64,000 nt of DNA from an uncultured Ignisphaera sp. Lineage in GTDB: Archaea > Thermoproteota > Thermoprotei_A > Sulfolobales > Ignisphaeraceae. Positions 62,850-64,000 of this stretch are shown in pieces. The notes under the pieces were generated by a model. The model was not told the origin of the DNA and did not search any database. It saw only the letters and a program-made list of their open reading frames with translations. The translations under genes were made by a program, and so were the position numbers. Location of the stretch: contig CALJEI010000005.1 in NCBI GenBank assembly GCA_938074605.1, forward strand, positions 1-64,000. The letters run 5' to 3'. The stretch's first letter is position 1, and each line of letters starts with the position of its first letter.

Positions 62850-63221
62850 TTATTTAAGGTTTTTAAACATACTATGCTTTATTCTTATGTATTCTAGCAA
62901 CTTTTTATCATTATCTAAGGCATTAATTATTTCAGTAGTTTCATTAAGTGTTACAAGATAGTCTTCAACACCACTAGTATGCAATAGAGATCCTCTATAG
63001 CTTTTCTTCATCTGAATATATCCTTTATCACTTAGCTCTTTAACAGCATTTTTTATATCGTTATAGCTAGGTATACTTTCTTTTAGTGTAGAATTCATAC
63101 CCTCTATCTCCATACGAATCTCTGTTAACCATAGACGTTTATAAAGAGCTAAAACTCTAAGAACATCCCCCATAACCTTTTCAATACCCTCTTTAGCATT
63201 TAAAATAGTAGTTATATCCAA
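62850..63221 (-). CDS. small winged-helix-like protein
   Basis: This 123-aa protein is predicted to be all helical with a winged-helix pattern: VLRVLALYKRLWLTEIRMEI, then YNDIKNAVKELSDKGYIQMK and a wing YRGSLLHTSG. A C-terminal coil follows (DNDKKLLEYIRIKHSMFK). It is possibly a DNA-binding regulator, with no named family. It is upstream of xpb on the same strand (86-base gap). Confidence 0.6.
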   Translation of the reverse strand: MDITTILNAKEGIEKVMGDVLRVLALYKRLWLTEIRMEIEGMNSTLKESIPSYNDIKNAVKELSDKGYIQMKKSYRGSLLHTSGVEDYLVTLNETTEIINALDNDKKLLEYIRIKHSMFKNLK

Positions 63222-63395
63222 TCAAACTCCACCTCACATACTATCTATGTATACTATCCTTATTCTAAATTATAAATCTATAAGTAATAGCTATAATGAC
63301 GTTAAAGTGTATAGTTTAATCCCAATTAATCCACAATAAAGTATATTAATATTAATTAGTTTTATAGTTTAAGATAATAATCAAGGTTTTGAATT

Positions 63396-64000
63396 ATGAA
63401 AACCTTTAAAAATGGTATTGAGATGCCTTTTGGTGTTGGAAAAATTGTTATAGAGTTTTTTGATAGCAATATTGTTCATGTTACCCACTTCCCACAGTCT
63501 TCATATCAAATCAATAGTCTTGTTATTGTTGCAAAACCTAGGCATGTTGATGTTAAAGTTAATAGAATTGGTGATGAAGTTGTTGTTTCCTCTAATGAGA
63601 TTAGCATCTATGTGAGGAGTGGTGTTATAGAATTTAGCCTTGGCGAATTTTTAATTAAAGAGATTAGTAGAAGGGCTATTAAGCAAAAGCTCTATGGTGA
63701 AGAGTTTTATTCTTTTGAACAAATATTTGAAATTGAACCTAATTCTATGCTGCATGGCCTTGGTCAACATGCTGGATACTCTGCTTCTACCACATTTAGC
63801 TATAGAAATCATGTTGTCTATTTAGCACAGAGAAATACTGATATTGCTATACCTTTTCTAGTTTCTAGTTCTGGCTATGGTATTCTATGGGATGTTTATT
63901 CAATGGGTGTTGTAGAATCTAGAGAAAATTTGCTTAGGGTTTGGTTTGAAGCTTGTGACTATCTAAGCTACTATATTATCTATGGACCTAGTATAGATAG
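63396..64000 (+). CDS. glycoside hydrolase family 31, 5' part only
   Basis: The gene runs off the right edge after 201 codons. The N-terminal beta domain of GH31 alpha-glucosidases/alpha-xylosidases is recognisable: HGLGQHAGYSASTTFSY (where others have GLGQ), LAQRNTDIAIPFLVSSSGYG, then ILWDVYSMG. The catalytic barrel lies outside the window. No signal peptide. The start ATG follows a TATA-like TTTATAGTTTAAG (about 63361-63373). Confidence 0.82.
   Translation, partial: MKTFKNGIEMPFGVGKIVIEFFDSNIVHVTHFPQSSYQINSLVIVAKPRHVDVKVNRIGDEVVVSSNEISIYVRSGVIEFSLGEFLIKEISRRAIKQKLYGEEFYSFEQIFEIEPNSMLHGLGQHAGYSASTTFSYRNHVVYLAQRNTDIAIPFLVSSSGYGILWDVYSMGVVESRENLLRVWFEACDYLSYYIIYGPSID

Overview
The window is AT-rich, gene-dense DNA from a crenarchaeon (Thermoproteota), probably a heterotrophic hyperthermophile; an Ignisphaera-like member of the Thermoprotei would fit, but no rRNA or other taxonomic marker is present, so the genus is an inference. 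The archaeal signs are a type I-A CRISPR-Cas operon with Csa5 and Csa3, the XPB-Bax1 pair, archaeal type IV pilins, an AbrB-PhoU fusion, a radical SAM protein of the crenarchaeal SPL-like type, C/D box guide RNAs with consensus boxes, TATA-like promoters about 25 bases upstream of starts, and frequent GTG/TTG starts.

Region 1 (1-15.5 kb), defence and surface. A very short CRISPR array (two clear repeats) lies next to a leftward operon csa5-cas7-cas5-csa4-cas3'-cas3''-cas6. The CARF regulator gene csa3 is divergent, and a dyad-symmetric site lies between them. No adaptation genes (cas1, cas2, cas4) are in the window. A decayed stretch follows (a frameshifted membrane gene and a relic of a P1B metal ATPase), then a large protein that reads as an N-terminal CARF-like domain joined to a C-terminal PIN-like nuclease. 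Next come a membrane-anchored thermonuclease and a three-gene cluster resembling the TasA-like archaeal bundling pili: a beta-rich filament subunit, a SipW-type Ser/His signal peptidase and a large membrane-anchored lectin-like protein.

Region 2 (16-40 kb), uptake and catabolism. Two peptide-type ABC transporters occur here. One (15976-19233) is divergent from an AbrB-PhoU regulator. The other (33069-38793) is flanked by an M20 peptidase, a DUF917 protein, two hydantoin-type racemases and an M29/NicX-like metalloprotein, which suggests import and breakdown of a cyclic or D-configured amino-acid derivative. Their promoters share the motif GTTTAAA-N3/4-TTTAAAC. Between them lie a GH35 glycosidase, a GH140/DUF4038-like glycosidase, a radical SAM protein, an isolated hypD and a CBS-domain protein.

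Region 3 (41-45 kb), PLP. The vitamin B6 operon pdxS-pdxT is followed 11 bp later by an unusual gene. It encodes a threonine-synthase-fold protein that has lost the PLP lysine and the glycine loops and has gained a C-terminal winged helix. A perfect 16-bp palindrome lies in the pdxS promoter. Together these suggest a B6 regulator analogous to bacterial PdxR but built on a different PLP fold. An intact threonine synthase-like gene is encoded just upstream on the other strand.

Region 4 (45-64 kb). A decayed iron-type ABC ATPase is followed by a type IV pilus locus (three pilin-like proteins, an ATPase and two half-size TadC-type membrane proteins), a HAD hydrolase, a small membrane protein, a short alpha-glucan phosphorylase, an ECF transporter (EcfA, EcfT, QueT-like S component), a large SF2 helicase convergent with bax1-xpb, a small winged-helix protein and the 5' part of a GH31 glycosidase that runs off the window. 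Three C/D box sRNA candidates (two strong) lie in intergenic DNA. I found no tRNA, rRNA or intact insertion sequence.
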